Positions 1-8,015 of a DNA stretch of 64,000 nt are shown piece by piece. Each line of letters starts with the position of its first letter. The first letter of the stretch is position 1. The translations under genes and the position numbers were made by a program. A model generated the notes under the pieces. It did no database searches, was not told the DNA's origin, and was given only the letters and a program-made list of their open reading frames with translations. The stretch is from Bacillus cabrialesii (GTDB taxonomy: Bacteria; Bacillota; Bacilli; Bacillales; Bacillaceae). Where the stretch lies: NCBI RefSeq assembly GCF_004124315.2, contig NZ_CP096889.1, forward strand, positions 1,967,001 to 2,031,000, read 5' to 3'.

Positions 1-203
1 AAATAGAAGTCCAGCAAGGCGACACACTATGGTCAATTGCTGATCAGGTTGCAGATACAAAAAAGATAAACAAAAGTGATTTTATTGAATGGGTAGCTGA
101 TAAAAATCATCTTCAGACATCTGATATCCAGCCGGGAGATGAGTTGGTGATTCCATTGAAAAAGAAGCATCAGGATGCATATGAATTGGCAACTGTAAGA
201 TAG
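1..203 (+). CDS. yneA: YneA C-terminal part (SOS cell-division inhibitor), 5' end outside window
   Basis: The frame is open from base 3 and ends at TAG 201-203. The visible residues (IEVQQGDTLWSIADQV, then QPGDELVIPL) form a LysM domain, which binds peptidoglycan. YneA is the LexA-controlled membrane-anchored protein that delays division during DNA damage; its N-terminal membrane segment lies upstream of the window. The next gene starts 18 bases later with its own ribosome binding site, matching the yneA-yneB-ynzC SOS operon. The identification rests on the LysM tail plus the neighbours. Confidence 0.85.
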   Translation, partial: IEVQQGDTLWSIADQVADTKKINKSDFIEWVADKNHLQTSDIQPGDELVIPLKKKHQDAYELATVR

Positions 204-221
204 AGAGGACAGATAGAAAAA

Positions 222-872
222 ATGAAAGCACTCATTTATGCCCGCGTAAGCACAAATAAAGAACAGCAAGAGACGTCATTAAAGCGGCAGGAAGAGGAGC
301 TCACAGCGATTGCAGCGGAGAACGGCATGGAAGTCGTCAAAGTGATTTCTGAAAAAGCCAGTGGATATGAAATGGATCGGGATGGTGTATTTGAGCTGCT
401 TGATGAGATCAAGAATGCTGAAATTGATGTCATTTTGGTTCAGGATGAGACAAGGCTCGGTCGGGGAAATGCAAAAATCGCATTGCTGCATTGTATTTAC
501 AGAGAAGGTGTGAAAGTTTATACAACGGCTCACAGAGGTGAATTGGAGTTATCGGAGGCTGACTCGATGGTGCTGGAGATCGTCAGCATTGTGGAAGAGT
601 ATCAGCGGAAAATTCACAACATGAAAATCAAGCGGGGAATGAAGCGTGCAGTAAAAAACGGTTTTAAACCGCAAAAAAACCTGAAAAACCAACATGAAAA
701 CAGCGGAAAAGAAAGAATAGAGGTCCCCATTTCAGAGATCGTCCGCCTAAGAGCGAATAAACTGACGTTCGCGGAAATTGCGGCCACGCTAAGAGGGTTT
801 GGCTATGATGTGTCTAAAGCGACAGTCCATCGGCGGTATCAGGAATACATAGATGAAGAGACAGCCGAGTGA
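222..872 (+). CDS. yneB: YneB, serine-recombinase/resolvase-like protein
   Basis: This 216-residue protein opens with ALIYARVSTNKEQQ, the catalytic N-terminal motif of serine recombinases, with Ser10 in the nucleophile position. EKASGYEMDRDG and VQDETRLGRG follow, as in resolvase cores. A C-terminal part (about 165-210, FAEIAATLRGFGYDVSKATVHR) looks like a DNA-binding helix-turn-helix. A purine-rich GAGAGG precedes the ATG. It sits second in the SOS operon, between yneA and ynzC, so LexA control is expected, but the operator is outside the window. Its cellular role is not settled. No inverted repeats or other mobile-element signs flank it, so I read it as a resident chromosomal gene. Confidence 0.88.
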   Translation: MKALIYARVSTNKEQQETSLKRQEEELTAIAAENGMEVVKVISEKASGYEMDRDGVFELLDEIKNAEIDVILVQDETRLGRGNAKIALLHCIYREGVKVYTTAHRGELELSEADSMVLEIVSIVEEYQRKIHNMKIKRGMKRAVKNGFKPQKNLKNQHENSGKERIEVPISEIVRLRANKLTFAEIAATLRGFGYDVSKATVHRRYQEYIDEETAE

Positions 873-934
873 ATCAGTTGTAAAACTCGTTTTGATCTAG
901 TACTATATAGACAAAATGCATAAAGGAGTTTACC

Positions 935-1168
935 ATGATTTCAAACGCAAAAATTGCCAGAATTAATGAACTTGCTGCCAAAGCTAAAGCTGGCGTTATG
1001 ACAGAAGAAGAAAAAGCTGAACAGCAAAAGCTCCGTCAAGAGTACCTGAAAGGTTTTCGTTCTTCTATGAAAAACACGTTAAAAAGTGTAAAAATCATTG
1101 ACCCAGAAGGAAATGACGTAACACCAGAAAAGCTAAAAAGAGAACAAAAAAATAACAAACTTCACTAA
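935..1168 (+). CDS. ynzC: YnzC, small UPF0291/DUF896 protein
   Basis: A 77-residue, highly charged, helical protein starting MISNAKIARINELAAKAKAG, with TEEEKAEQQKLRQEYLKGFR and a lysine-rich tail. This is the characteristic two-helix N-terminal part and flexible tail of the UPF0291 family. The start has AAGGAG a few bases upstream. It is the third gene of the yneA-yneB-ynzC SOS operon and is closed by a strong terminator. The biochemical role is unknown; the structured part is a short antiparallel helical hairpin in known relatives. Confidence 0.9.
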   Translation: MISNAKIARINELAAKAKAGVMTEEEKAEQQKLRQEYLKGFRSSMKNTLKSVKIIDPEGNDVTPEKLKREQKNNKLH

Positions 1169-1171
1169 TAT

Positions 1172-1204
1172 AAGAGGAATACGGCAATATCGTATTCCTC
1201 TTTT
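1172..1204 (+). terminator. Rho-independent terminator of the yneA-yneB-ynzC operon
   Basis: The arms AAGAGGAATACG (1172-1183) and CGTATTCCTCTT pair around a 7-base loop and run into a T stretch just after the ynzC stop codon. Confidence 0.85.
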
Positions 1205-1274
1205 GCATATACTATAAGCAAAACTCTTATGTGACAAAATTCAACAAGTTTCTCTCAAATTTAAGCTGAAACAG

Positions 1275-1303
1275 TTGAGAAAAAGTCGTCAGACATTTAT
1301 GAT
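1275..1303 (+). promoter_or_regulatory. Likely sigma-A promoter of tkt
   Basis: TTGAGA (1275-1280), a 17-base spacer and TATGAT (1298-1303) lie 33 bases before the tkt start. Spacing and boxes fit the vegetative consensus. This is prediction from sequence only. Confidence 0.6.
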
Positions 1304-1336
1304 GTAAGGGTACAACACATAAGGAAGGGGATTTTT

Positions 1337-3340
1337 ATGGATACAATGGAAAAAAAATCAGTTGCTACCATTCGCACACTGTCAATAGACGCTATTGAAA
1401 AAGCAAATTCTGGTCACCCAGGGATGCCAATGGGGGCTGCTCCAATGGCATACACGCTCTGGACAAAATTTATGAACGTAAGTCCGGCAAACCCTGGCTG
1501 GTTTAACCGTGACCGTTTTGTTTTATCTGCTGGACACGGATCAGCACTTTTATACAGCATGCTTCATTTAAGCGGGTTTGATCTTAGCATTGAAGATCTT
1601 AAGGGATTCCGCCAATGGGGCAGCAAAACACCTGGACATCCGGAATTCGGACATACTGCCGGTGTAGATGCGACAACAGGTCCGCTCGGCCAAGGAATTG
1701 CCATGGCGGTCGGAATGGCTATCGCTGAACGCCATTTAGCGGAAACTTACAACCGCGATGCATTTAACGTAGTCGATCATTATACATACAGTATTTGCGG
1801 TGATGGTGACTTAATGGAAGGTATTTCTTCTGAAGCCGCTTCACTCGCAGGCCATCTTCAGCTTGGCCGCCTGATCGTATTATACGATTCTAACGACATC
1901 TCACTTGATGGAGATCTCGACCGTTCATTCTCTGAAAACGTGAAGCAGCGTTTTGAGGCAATGAATTGGGAAGTTCTTTATGTTGAGGATGGAAACAACA
2001 TTGAAGAATTAACAGCGGCTATTGAAAAAGCACGCCAAAATGAAAAAAAACCTACATTAATTGAAGTGAAAACGACAATCGGATTTGGTTCACCTAACCG
2101 TGCCGGTACGTCCGGTGTACACGGTGCGCCGCTTGGTAAAGAGGAAAGCAAATTAACAAAAGAAGCTTACGCGTGGACGTATGAAGAAGATTTCTACGTT
2201 CCGTCAGAAGTATATGAGCATTTCGCAACAGCGGTTAAAGAATCGGGCGAGAAAAAGGAACAGGAATGGAATGCCCAATTTGATAAATATAAAGAAGTTT
2301 ATCCTGAACTTGCTGAACAGCTTGAGCTGGCAATCAAAGGAGAGCTTCCGAAGGACTGGGATCAAGAAGTTCCTGTTTATGAAAAAGGAAGCAGCCTGGC
2401 ATCTCGTGCATCTTCCGGTGAGGTTCTTAATGGACTTGCGAAAAAAATTCCTTTCTTTGTCGGAGGGTCTGCTGACTTAGCGGGATCAAACAAAACGACA
2501 ATTAAAAATGCCGGTGATTTTACAGCGGTTGATTACTCAGGCAAAAACTTCTGGTTCGGTGTTCGTGAATTTGCGATGGGTGCAGCCTTAAACGGTATGG
2601 CGCTTCATGGCGGACTTCGTGTATTCGGCGGGACTTTCTTTGTCTTCTCTGATTACCTTCGTCCGGCGATTCGCCTTGCAGCGTTAATGGGTCTTCCTGT
2701 CACATATGTCTTCACACATGACAGTATTGCGGTAGGTGAAGACGGCCCGACACACGAGCCTGTTGAGCAGCTTGCTTCACTCCGTGCAATGCCTAATCTT
2801 TCCTTGATCCGTCCTGCAGACGGCAATGAGACAGCGGCAGCATGGAAGCTTGCAGTGCAAAGCACTGACCAGCCAACAGCACTAGTATTGACACGCCAAA
2901 ACCTTCCTACGATCGACCAAACAGCTGAAGAAGCATTGGCAGGAGTAGAAAAGGGTGCATATGTTGTTTCTAAATCTAAAAACGAAACACCTGACGCTCT
3001 TCTCATCGCTTCAGGTTCAGAAGTAGGCCTTGCCGTTGAAGCGCAGGCTGAATTGGCAAAAGAAAATATCGATGTTTCTGTTGTCAGCATGCCTTCTATG
3101 GACCGTTTCGATAAACAATCTGATGAATACAAAAACACTGTCCTTCCTGCAGATGTGAAAAAACGTCTTGCGATTGAAATGGGCGCATCATTTGGATGGG
3201 GCAAATACACGGGACTTGAAGGAGACGTGCTCGGTATAGACAGATTTGGTGCATCTGCTCCTGGCGAAACCGTCATCAATGAATACGGCTTCTCAGTTCC
3301 AAACGTAGTGAACCGAGTGAAAGCATTACTCAATAAGTAA
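1337..3340 (+). CDS. tkt: Transketolase
   Basis: This 667-residue protein is the usual length for bacterial transketolase, a thiamine-diphosphate enzyme that moves two-carbon units between pentose-phosphate and glycolytic sugars. Visible motifs include the N-terminal SGHPGMPMGAAPMAYTLW, the cofactor-binding GDGDLMEGISSEAASLAGHL with the Asn of DSNDISLDGD, and the GEDGPTHEPVEQLASLRAMP stretch of the pyrimidine domain. The start is preceded by AAGGAAGGGG. The gene has its own promoter and terminator and appears monocistronic. Confidence 0.98.
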   Translation: MDTMEKKSVATIRTLSIDAIEKANSGHPGMPMGAAPMAYTLWTKFMNVSPANPGWFNRDRFVLSAGHGSALLYSMLHLSGFDLSIEDLKGFRQWGSKTPGHPEFGHTAGVDATTGPLGQGIAMAVGMAIAERHLAETYNRDAFNVVDHYTYSICGDGDLMEGISSEAASLAGHLQLGRLIVLYDSNDISLDGDLDRSFSENVKQRFEAMNWEVLYVEDGNNIEELTAAIEKARQNEKKPTLIEVKTTIGFGSPNRAGTSGVHGAPLGKEESKLTKEAYAWTYEEDFYVPSEVYEHFATAVKESGEKKEQEWNAQFDKYKEVYPELAEQLELAIKGELPKDWDQEVPVYEKGSSLASRASSGEVLNGLAKKIPFFVGGSADLAGSNKTTIKNAGDFTAVDYSGKNFWFGVREFAMGAALNGMALHGGLRVFGGTFFVFSDYLRPAIRLAALMGLPVTYVFTHDSIAVGEDGPTHEPVEQLASLRAMPNLSLIRPADGNETAAAWKLAVQSTDQPTALVLTRQNLPTIDQTAEEALAGVEKGAYVVSKSKNETPDALLIASGSEVGLAVEAQAELAKENIDVSVVSMPSMDRFDKQSDEYKNTVLPADVKKRLAIEMGASFGWGKYTGLEGDVLGIDRFGASAPGETVINEYGFSVPNVVNRVKALLNK

Positions 3341-3350
3341 AAGTCTTTTC

Positions 3351-3379
3351 AAGAGGATGAGTCAAATCATCCTCTTTTT
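3351..3379 (+). terminator. Terminator after tkt
   Basis: AAGAGGATGA (3351-3360) pairs with TCATCCTCTT (3368-3377) around a 7-base loop, followed by T residues. It lies 10 bases after the tkt stop. Confidence 0.85.
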
Positions 3380-3387
3380 CTTGTTTA

Positions 3388-3454
3388 TCCGACAAAAATA
3401 GTATTGGCTGTTTAACAGTAATAGACAATTCTTTCTTTTCTTCTTTTGTATAAT
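3388..3454 (+). promoter_or_regulatory. sirA promoter region with possible Spo0A (0A) box
   Basis: TCCGACA at 3388-3394 is TGTCGGA on the other strand, one base from the 0A-box TGTCGAA. A good -10 element TATAAT occupies 3449-3454, but no good -35 sits at normal spacing, as is common for activator-dependent promoters. sirA is known to be switched on by Spo0A~P in B. subtilis; assigning this particular box is inference. Confidence 0.4.
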
Positions 3455-3494
3455 AGAGAGCAAATGAGATGCTGCTGGAAAAGGGGATGAAAAG

Positions 3495-3941
3495 ATGGAA
3501 CGTCACTACTATACGTACCTGATAAAAGAGGAGTTTGCCAATCACTATTTCGGGCGGGAATCGGTTATGTTTGAGGTGTTTCAAGACTATCATTGGACAA
3601 GCCTGACAAAGCAGCAGTATGAAATGACAGAAAAACAGATTCAATATATTACACAGCCAATCCCGATTTTACATATGCATCAGCGGTTAAAAATGAATTT
3701 AAACAATGCGGATTACAGGCAGCTGGATTATATTTATAGATTAGCTTTGCCGAAAGCAAAAGGCCACGCGACGTTTATGATGAAGGAGAACCTGATAGAA
3801 ATTGTGGCTTCGGGAGATTACGAGGCAGAAACGATTTTCTTTGAAGTGTTGAGAAAAGTAAGCCCTTGTTTTCTGGCAATGGATTTCAATTCGAAGCGAT
3901 ATGGATGGCTAAATCCGGTGAAAGAAAGAAATTTTGTCTAA
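3495..3941 (+). CDS. sirA: SirA, sporulation inhibitor of replication
   Basis: A 148-residue protein (MERHYYTYLIKEEFANHYFG...) that I recognise as B. subtilis SirA (formerly YneE). In sporulating cells it binds DnaA domain I and blocks new rounds of replication, so that the cell enters sporulation with two chromosomes. GGGGATGAAAAG precedes the ATG. The C-terminal FLAMDFNSKRYGWLNPVKER is retained, so the gene appears intact. It stands alone between tkt and yneF, consistent with separate Spo0A control. Confidence 0.92.
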   Translation: MERHYYTYLIKEEFANHYFGRESVMFEVFQDYHWTSLTKQQYEMTEKQIQYITQPIPILHMHQRLKMNLNNADYRQLDYIYRLALPKAKGHATFMMKENLIEIVASGDYEAETIFFEVLRKVSPCFLAMDFNSKRYGWLNPVKERNFV

Positions 3942-4026
3942 AACCGAAGAAAAAGAGATGTAAATGTTGTATAATAGCTTTTGGTTTAGTACACTTTAAA
4001 CTAGACAACATGAAGGAGGAAATAAA

Positions 4027-4245
4027 ATGACTTTATGGGTTGGCATCCTAGTGGGCGTTGTTGCATTGCTCATAGGTGTTGCACTCGGGTTTTTTATTGC
4101 TCGTAAATATATGATGAGCTACCTTAAAAAGAATCCGCCTATTAATGAACAAATGTTACGCATGATGATGATGCAAATGGGAATGAAACCTTCTCAAAAG
4201 AAAATCAACCAAATGATGAAAGCCATGAATAATCAAACGAAATAA
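4027..4245 (+). CDS. yneF: YneF, small UPF0154 membrane protein
   Basis: A 72-residue protein with one N-terminal membrane segment (about residues 3-25, LWVGILVGVVALLIGVALG), then a basic, methionine-rich cytosolic tail (NEQMLRMMMMQMGMKPSQKKINQMMKAM). This layout is typical of the UPF0154/YneF family. A perfect AAGGAGGA ribosome site precedes the start, suggesting strong expression. The function is not known. A TATAAT at 3970-3975 could be its -10 element, but no convincing -35 box is present. Confidence 0.92.
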   Translation: MTLWVGILVGVVALLIGVALGFFIARKYMMSYLKKNPPINEQMLRMMMMQMGMKPSQKKINQMMKAMNNQTK

Positions 4246-4281
4246 TACGTAAAGATTATGATATAGAGAAACATGGTTATA

Positions 4282-4313
4282 AAATAAAAAACCCTTATAC
4301 GGGTTTTTTATTT
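4282..4313. terminator. Bidirectional terminator between yneF and ynzD
   Basis: A perfect 13-base inverted repeat (4282-4294 and 4301-4313) with A-rich and T-rich outer ends and a 6-base loop. It sits between two convergent genes and can stop transcripts from both sides. Confidence 0.9.
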
Positions 4314-4318
4314 TGCAA

Positions 4319-4510
4319 TTATTCATCACCCGCTACTGCTCGAAGGCGCTGCTTTTGATATTGTATGAGAAGATGGTCAAGCTCCTGACTGAGCTCTATC
4401 GTAATATGAGATGTCATTCCGTTCGCCATGACAATTTGCAGCAGCTCTGCTCTTTTTTTTTCAATTTCATTTAATAGATGCTCTCTAATCACAGGGAAGT
4501 ATCCTTTCAT
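4319..4510 (-). CDS. ynzD: YnzD, Spo0E-family aspartyl-phosphate phosphatase
   Basis: This 63-residue helical protein has the Spo0E-family signature SQELDHLLIQYQ near the C terminus, preceded by a first helix (REHLLNEIEKKRAELLQIV). Small Spo0E-like phosphatases remove phosphate from Spo0A~P and delay sporulation; YnzD is one of these in B. subtilis. It converges on yneF across a shared terminator. Its location less than 600 bases from sirA, another sporulation timing factor, may be coincidence. Confidence 0.9.
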   Translation of the reverse strand: MKGYFPVIREHLLNEIEKKRAELLQIVMANGMTSHITIELSQELDHLLIQYQKQRLRAVAGDE

Positions 4511-4711
4511 ACATTAGATCTTCAAATTGAATGTTTATATTATATCCATATTTATACTAATTTTCAAATGAGAAGGAGTACAATATCTCAATGTCAAATT
4601 AAATTATATAAGTTTTTTCTGAAAATAGAAATCCTTCAAGTGAAAGTGTTAAAAAAATGAAATGATTTTGTCATAACTTGAAGGAATGTCAAATCATGAA
4701 GGGATGATGAC

Positions 4712-5419
4712 ATGGGAGACATGAATTATTTTTTGACATTCGGAGCGGGATTTTTATCCTTTATTTCGCCTTGCTGCCTGCCGCTTTACCCTGCTTTTTT
4801 GTCTTATATTACAGGGGTCAGCATCGATGATGTGAAAACAGAAAAACTGCTGCTGCAAAAAAGAAGCTTGTTTCATACTTTGTGTTTCTTGCTTGGCTTT
4901 TCCATTATTTTTATCGCTTTAGGCTATGGAACATCTTTTATTGGCAGCTTGTTTAGAGATTATCACGATGCGATTCGGCAAATTGGAGCGCTGCTTATTA
5001 TTTTGTTCGGTTTCATTACGCTTGGCGTGTTCCGGCCTGAGGCGATGATGAAAGAACGGAGAATCCATTTTAAGCATAAGCCAAGCGGGTTTTTAGGTTC
5101 TGTCTTAATCGGTATGGCGTTTGCGGCGGGATGGACGCCATGTACCGGTCCGATATTAGCTGCTGTTATCACACTTGCGGGCACAAATCCAGGCTCAGCG
5201 GTGCCATACATGATGTTATATGTACTCGGCTTTGCTGTTCCGTTTCTTTTATTGTCTTTCTTTATCACAAAGCTGAAGTGGATAAGAAAGAACCAGCTTT
5301 TGATTATGAAAGCAGGCGGCGTTTTGATGATAGTGATTGGTGTCCTGTTATTCTTTGATTGGATGAGCCTGATCATTATTTTGCTGTCTGATCTGTTTGG
5401 AGGATTTACCGGTTTTTGA
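4712..5419 (+). CDS. ccdA: CcdA, thiol-disulfide electron carrier for cytochrome c maturation
   Basis: A 235-residue, six-segment integral membrane protein of the CcdA/DsbD family. The two redox cysteines are visible in ISPCCLPLYPAF (segment 1) and AGWTPCTGP (segment 4). CcdA passes reducing power from cytosolic thioredoxin across the membrane to extracytoplasmic thiol oxidoreductases used in cytochrome c and endospore cortex synthesis. GAAGGGATG precedes the ATG at 4712. The next genes are a CheY-like receiver and ccdC, the usual B. subtilis arrangement. Confidence 0.96.
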   Translation: MGDMNYFLTFGAGFLSFISPCCLPLYPAFLSYITGVSIDDVKTEKLLLQKRSLFHTLCFLLGFSIIFIALGYGTSFIGSLFRDYHDAIRQIGALLIILFGFITLGVFRPEAMMKERRIHFKHKPSGFLGSVLIGMAFAAGWTPCTGPILAAVITLAGTNPGSAVPYMMLYVLGFAVPFLLLSFFITKLKWIRKNQLLIMKAGGVLMIVIGVLLFFDWMSLIIILLSDLFGGFTGF

Positions 5420-5507
5420 TAGAGAATTACTTTCGCACTACTACTAATCCCTTTGTTTTTGGTACAATAAGACTATTGTCTGTTGAAATCGATTTTTGGA
5501 GGGGAAT

Positions 5508-5870
5508 ATGACAAGAGTTTTAGTTGTAGACGACGCCAAGTTCATGAGAGTGAAAATCAGAGAGATCTTGGAAGAGGCAAATTACATCATTGCAGGCGAA
5601 GCGGCGGACGGTGAGCAAGCGGCAGACCTTTATAAAAAACTGCGGCCGGACATCGTGACAATGGATATTACAATGCCAGTGAAAAACGGCATTAAGGCAC
5701 TTCGTGATATCTTAACCTTCGATCCTAAAGCGAAGGTCATCATGTGCACCGCTATGCGCCAGCAAAGAATTGTGGCTGAAGCGATTGAGCTGGGGGCAAA
5801 GGACTTTATTGTTAAGCCGTTTGAGGAAACAAAAGTGTTAGAAGCTGTTAGCCGCGTTATAGGAAATTAA
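5508..5870 (+). CDS. yneI: YneI, stand-alone CheY-like receiver domain
   Basis: A single receiver domain of 120 residues. Acidic Asp8-Asp9, phospho-acceptor Asp53 (TMDITMP), Thr81 and Lys103 (FIVKPFEE) are all present, so it should be phosphorylatable. I chose the ATG at 5508 because GGAGGGG lies directly before it; an in-frame TTG at 5496 overlaps that ribosome site. No output domain or kinase is nearby. It lies between ccdA and ccdC, where it is sometimes called ccdB, but a role in cytochrome c synthesis has not been firmly shown as far as I know. Confidence 0.95.
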   Translation: MTRVLVVDDAKFMRVKIREILEEANYIIAGEAADGEQAADLYKKLRPDIVTMDITMPVKNGIKALRDILTFDPKAKVIMCTAMRQQRIVAEAIELGAKDFIVKPFEETKVLEAVSRVIGN

Positions 5871-5957
5871 AGTCATTTCTTTTGAAAATGGTTTTTTTTA
5901 TTGTTTTGGAGTATAGTATATAGTATCAACACTCCTAGAAACAAAGGAATGATATGT

Positions 5958-6440
5958 ATGATGATAATAGTTTCATCGATTATTGCTGTGTTAATGGCTG
6001 TAACTGTGATGGTGGTCAGAATAAAGTCCTCTGACAAGCCCGTTTCACCGAGAAAAATTATTCTTCCGCCGATTTTTATGAGTACGGGAGCGTTAATGTT
6101 TTTATTTCCGGTATTTTGGGTAACTGGTGCAGAGTTTTTAGAAGCAATCACTTTAGGCGTGATTTTCTCTATTTTTCTAATCAAAACTTCTAAGTTCGAA
6201 ATTAAAAATAATGAAATCTATATGAAACGCTCTAAAGCTTTTGTATTTATATTAGTCGGTCTTTTAGTGATCAGAATCGTGATGAAATCGATCTTAAGCA
6301 CATCAATTGACTATGGCGCACTGAGCGGAATGTTTTGGATTCTGGCTTTCGGTATGATAGTGCCGTGGAGAATCGCCATGTATTTATCATATCGTAAACT
6401 TCATAACGAGCTGCAGTCAGCTAATATTCAAATGAATTAA
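5958..6440 (+). CDS. ccdC: CcdC (YneJ), membrane protein of the ccdA cluster
   Basis: A 160-residue protein with several membrane segments (MMIIVSSIIAVLMAVTVMVV, PPIFMSTGALMFLFPVFWVT and others) and a basic C terminus. It corresponds to YneJ/CcdC of B. subtilis, the third gene of the ccdA-yneI-yneJ group. I start it at ATG 5958, nine bases after AAAGGA; an in-frame ATG at 5949 sits too close to that site. The C-terminal RIAMYLSYRKLHNEL is typical of the family. The exact role is unknown. Confidence 0.9.
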   Translation: MMIIVSSIIAVLMAVTVMVVRIKSSDKPVSPRKIILPPIFMSTGALMFLFPVFWVTGAEFLEAITLGVIFSIFLIKTSKFEIKNNEIYMKRSKAFVFILVGLLVIRIVMKSILSTSIDYGALSGMFWILAFGMIVPWRIAMYLSYRKLHNELQSANIQMN

Positions 6441-6474
6441 AAAACCTTTCCTTCTATCAGGAAAGGTTTTTTAT
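6439..6474. terminator. Bidirectional terminator between ccdC and yneK
   Basis: A 13-base inverted repeat (6439-6451 and 6460-6472), AAAAAACCTTTCC with its complement, with A and T tails on the two sides. It overlaps the stop codon of the convergent yneK. Confidence 0.9.
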
Positions 6475-6902
6475 TTGAGAAGGGTCTGATAAGGCTCGAG
6501 ATCGATTTTTTTGTCTCTCAGATGCCTTTTTAAGAAGGTATGGTCTCTTTTAGGAGTTGCGAGAATATAGCCTTTGATCATAAGCTGCTGATCAATCTTA
6601 GATACCTTTTCTTTTAATGCGAGCTCACCGATTTTACCTGCGATTTTGGCTTTGGCTGCATCTCTGAACAGTTCCGGCACCGGCGATACCAATTCATTCA
6701 GAAATTCTTTGTTTTCATTGCTCCACAAATGCCTGCTGTTTTCGATATAGTAATCCTGCCAATCAAGTTCTGATCTGCCGTCTTCTTTTGGTAAACGCTT
6801 TAAAAACTTTCGGAACATAAAAAAACCGCCGATTGATAATAAGACAACCATCGTGATCACCCAAAACAGAATAAACCACAAAAACCAGCCTTCCAGCATC
6901 AA
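6471..6902 (-). CDS. yneK: YneK, DUF2621-type membrane-anchored protein
   Basis: A 143-residue protein with one N-terminal membrane helix (FLWFILFWVITMVVLLSIGGFFMF), followed by a soluble domain with SELDWQDYYIENS, LVSPVPELFRDAAKAKIAGKIGELAL and TPKRDHTFLKRHLRDK. This pattern belongs to the DUF2621 family found in spore-forming Bacillaceae. Either TTG 6902 or ATG 6899 could start it; AAGGGGGA serves both. The function is unknown. Conservation only in spore formers is recalled from the family, not derived here. Confidence 0.88.
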   Translation of the reverse strand: MMLEGWFLWFILFWVITMVVLLSIGGFFMFRKFLKRLPKEDGRSELDWQDYYIENSRHLWSNENKEFLNELVSPVPELFRDAAKAKIAGKIGELALKEKVSKIDQQLMIKGYILATPKRDHTFLKRHLRDKKIDLEPYQTLLK

Positions 6903-7085
6903 TCATTCCCCCTTATTCTAACCATATTGTATACGAAGAGAGATTAGAAGAACACAGTAAAAAAGAATAGAAAAAAGTGATAGACGTCTAGTCAAAAGAA
7001 ATAGTAGATCATATTCTATTGTATAGTGAATCTGCTATTTGGCCATGGGAGAGTCACTAGAGGGTATTTGACGATAAATGGACGG

Positions 7086-7128
7086 AAAAAAAAGTCACTT
7101 TCATAATAGGGGATGAAAGTGACTTTTT
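7086..7128 (-). terminator. Terminator of cotM
   Basis: A 16-base inverted repeat (7089-7104 and 7113-7128) around AGTCACTTTCAT, followed on the minus strand by a long T run. It lies immediately after the cotM stop. Confidence 0.88.
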
Positions 7129-7131
7129 ATA

Positions 7132-7524
7132 TTAGCTGACAGGAAATTGAAGAGAAAAAGAAGAACCATCTTTTGTGTCTTTATTGACGGCAACTGTGAG
7201 TATTTGATTTTCGCATTCGGTTTGAATGCTTTTGTCATTAAGAGTAAAGGGGAGCATCATTTGTTTTTCAAAAGTCTGCCCTGACGATTTGACTGTTAAG
7301 ATGAACTCACATCCAGACAGGGTAACCGTTACTTGTGACGGCTGTAAAATAGTCAGATCCGCTTCAATAATATACTGCTGACTTGTTTCATATAAATCAA
7401 TAGGCAATGTTTCGTCATACCAGGCGAAAGGGTCTTCAAAAAATTGCCGAAGCCATTCATCCATACTATCGAAATCATTAGCATCATCACGTTTTGAATG
7501 GGTCATGGAAGCATTCCTCCACAT
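7132..7524 (-). CDS. cotM: CotM, outer spore coat protein with alpha-crystallin fold
   Basis: A 130-residue protein related to small heat-shock proteins (Hsp20). The middle shows ETSQQYIIEADLTILQPSQVTVTLSGCEFILTV, and the C terminus has the beta-strand ENQILTVAVNK typical of the alpha-crystallin domain. It matches B. subtilis CotM, which is made in the mother cell and assembled into the outer coat. The N-terminal DANDFDSMDEWLRQFFEDPFAWYDE is acidic and aromatic. It is monocistronic with its own terminator. The next genes upstream are also spore genes. Confidence 0.93.
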   Translation of the reverse strand: MWRNASMTHSKRDDANDFDSMDEWLRQFFEDPFAWYDETLPIDLYETSQQYIIEADLTILQPSQVTVTLSGCEFILTVKSSGQTFEKQMMLPFTLNDKSIQTECENQILTVAVNKDTKDGSSFSLQFPVS

Positions 7525-7574
7525 ATCAACCTTGCTTTACATCATATGCGAAGGACCAGAAATGGGTGAACGCA

Positions 7575-7601
7575 TAAAAAAACAGACACTAAGGTCTGCT
7601 T
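7575..7601 (-). terminator. Terminator of sspP (and sspO)
   Basis: On the minus strand AAGCAGAC pairs with GTCTGTTT (one G-U pair) around a 6-base loop, then seven T residues. It lies directly after the sspP stop at 7605. Confidence 0.75.
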
Positions 7602-7604
7602 TTC

Positions 7605-7751
7605 TTACATATCATGGCTTGAATTATGCTTCTGTCTTGTATGGTTTCGGTTCTTCACTTTTTTGCTTCCGCTGAGAGGCTCCGGCTGACCCGGATTATG
7701 TCCTTTAGGGGCGTTTTTATGCATATCTTTACTTGTATTTTTATTGGTCAT
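7605..7751 (-). CDS. sspP: SspP, minor small acid-soluble spore protein
   Basis: I translated this short gene from the minus strand: 48 residues beginning MTNKNTSKDMHKNAPKGHN and ending RQKHNSSHDM, ending at TAA 7607-7605. It matches B. subtilis SspP, a very hydrophilic His- and Lys-rich minor SASP packed in the spore core. A GAGGTTCT-type site lies before the ATG. It follows sspO by 31 bases and shares its terminator, so the two are probably one forespore operon. Confidence 0.92.
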   Translation of the reverse strand: MTNKNTSKDMHKNAPKGHNPGQPEPLSGSKKVKNRNHTRQKHNSSHDM

Positions 7752-7782
7752 AAAATGAGAACCTCCTTAAAAGAGTCCGGTG

Positions 7783-7929
7783 TTATTGATTGGTTTTTCT
7801 TTTTTTATTATTTTGGCGTTCCGCTTCAGTTAGTACAAGCTGGTCGTTTTCGACGTAGCCGGCGCCTTTGCCTTGGCTTTTTGCGTCATTCATTCCGTTA
7901 ATGACGTGATTCGCTTTTCTTTTGACCAT
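7783..7929 (-). CDS. sspO: SspO, small acid-soluble spore protein (CotK)
   Basis: Translated from the minus strand: 48 residues, MVKRKANHVINGMNDAKSQG, then GAGYVENDQLVLTEAERQNN and a basic end. This is the SspO/CotK protein of B. subtilis. A second ATG three bases upstream (7932) would add one Met; GAGGTGAT is the ribosome site for either. It lies upstream of sspP in the same direction. It should be expressed in the forespore under sigma-G, but I could not fix a promoter with confidence. Confidence 0.92.
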   Translation of the reverse strand: MVKRKANHVINGMNDAKSQGKGAGYVENDQLVLTEAERQNNKKRKTNQ

Positions 7930-8015
7930 CATTATCACCTCAATCATAATATGGCTTCTTTTGCTGCGTTATATGAGAGAGTATAAACAGCAATAATTAC
8001 CGGTATATTTGTCTG

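Noticed and set aside
222..872. yneB as part of a mobile element or phage integrase
   Set aside because: It lies in the conserved yneA-yneB-ynzC operon without flanking repeats, att-like duplications or other phage genes.
2653..3333. 226-codon frame antisense to tkt
   Set aside because: Lies wholly inside the conserved transketolase gene on the other strand. It is a codon-bias shadow with no ribosome site.
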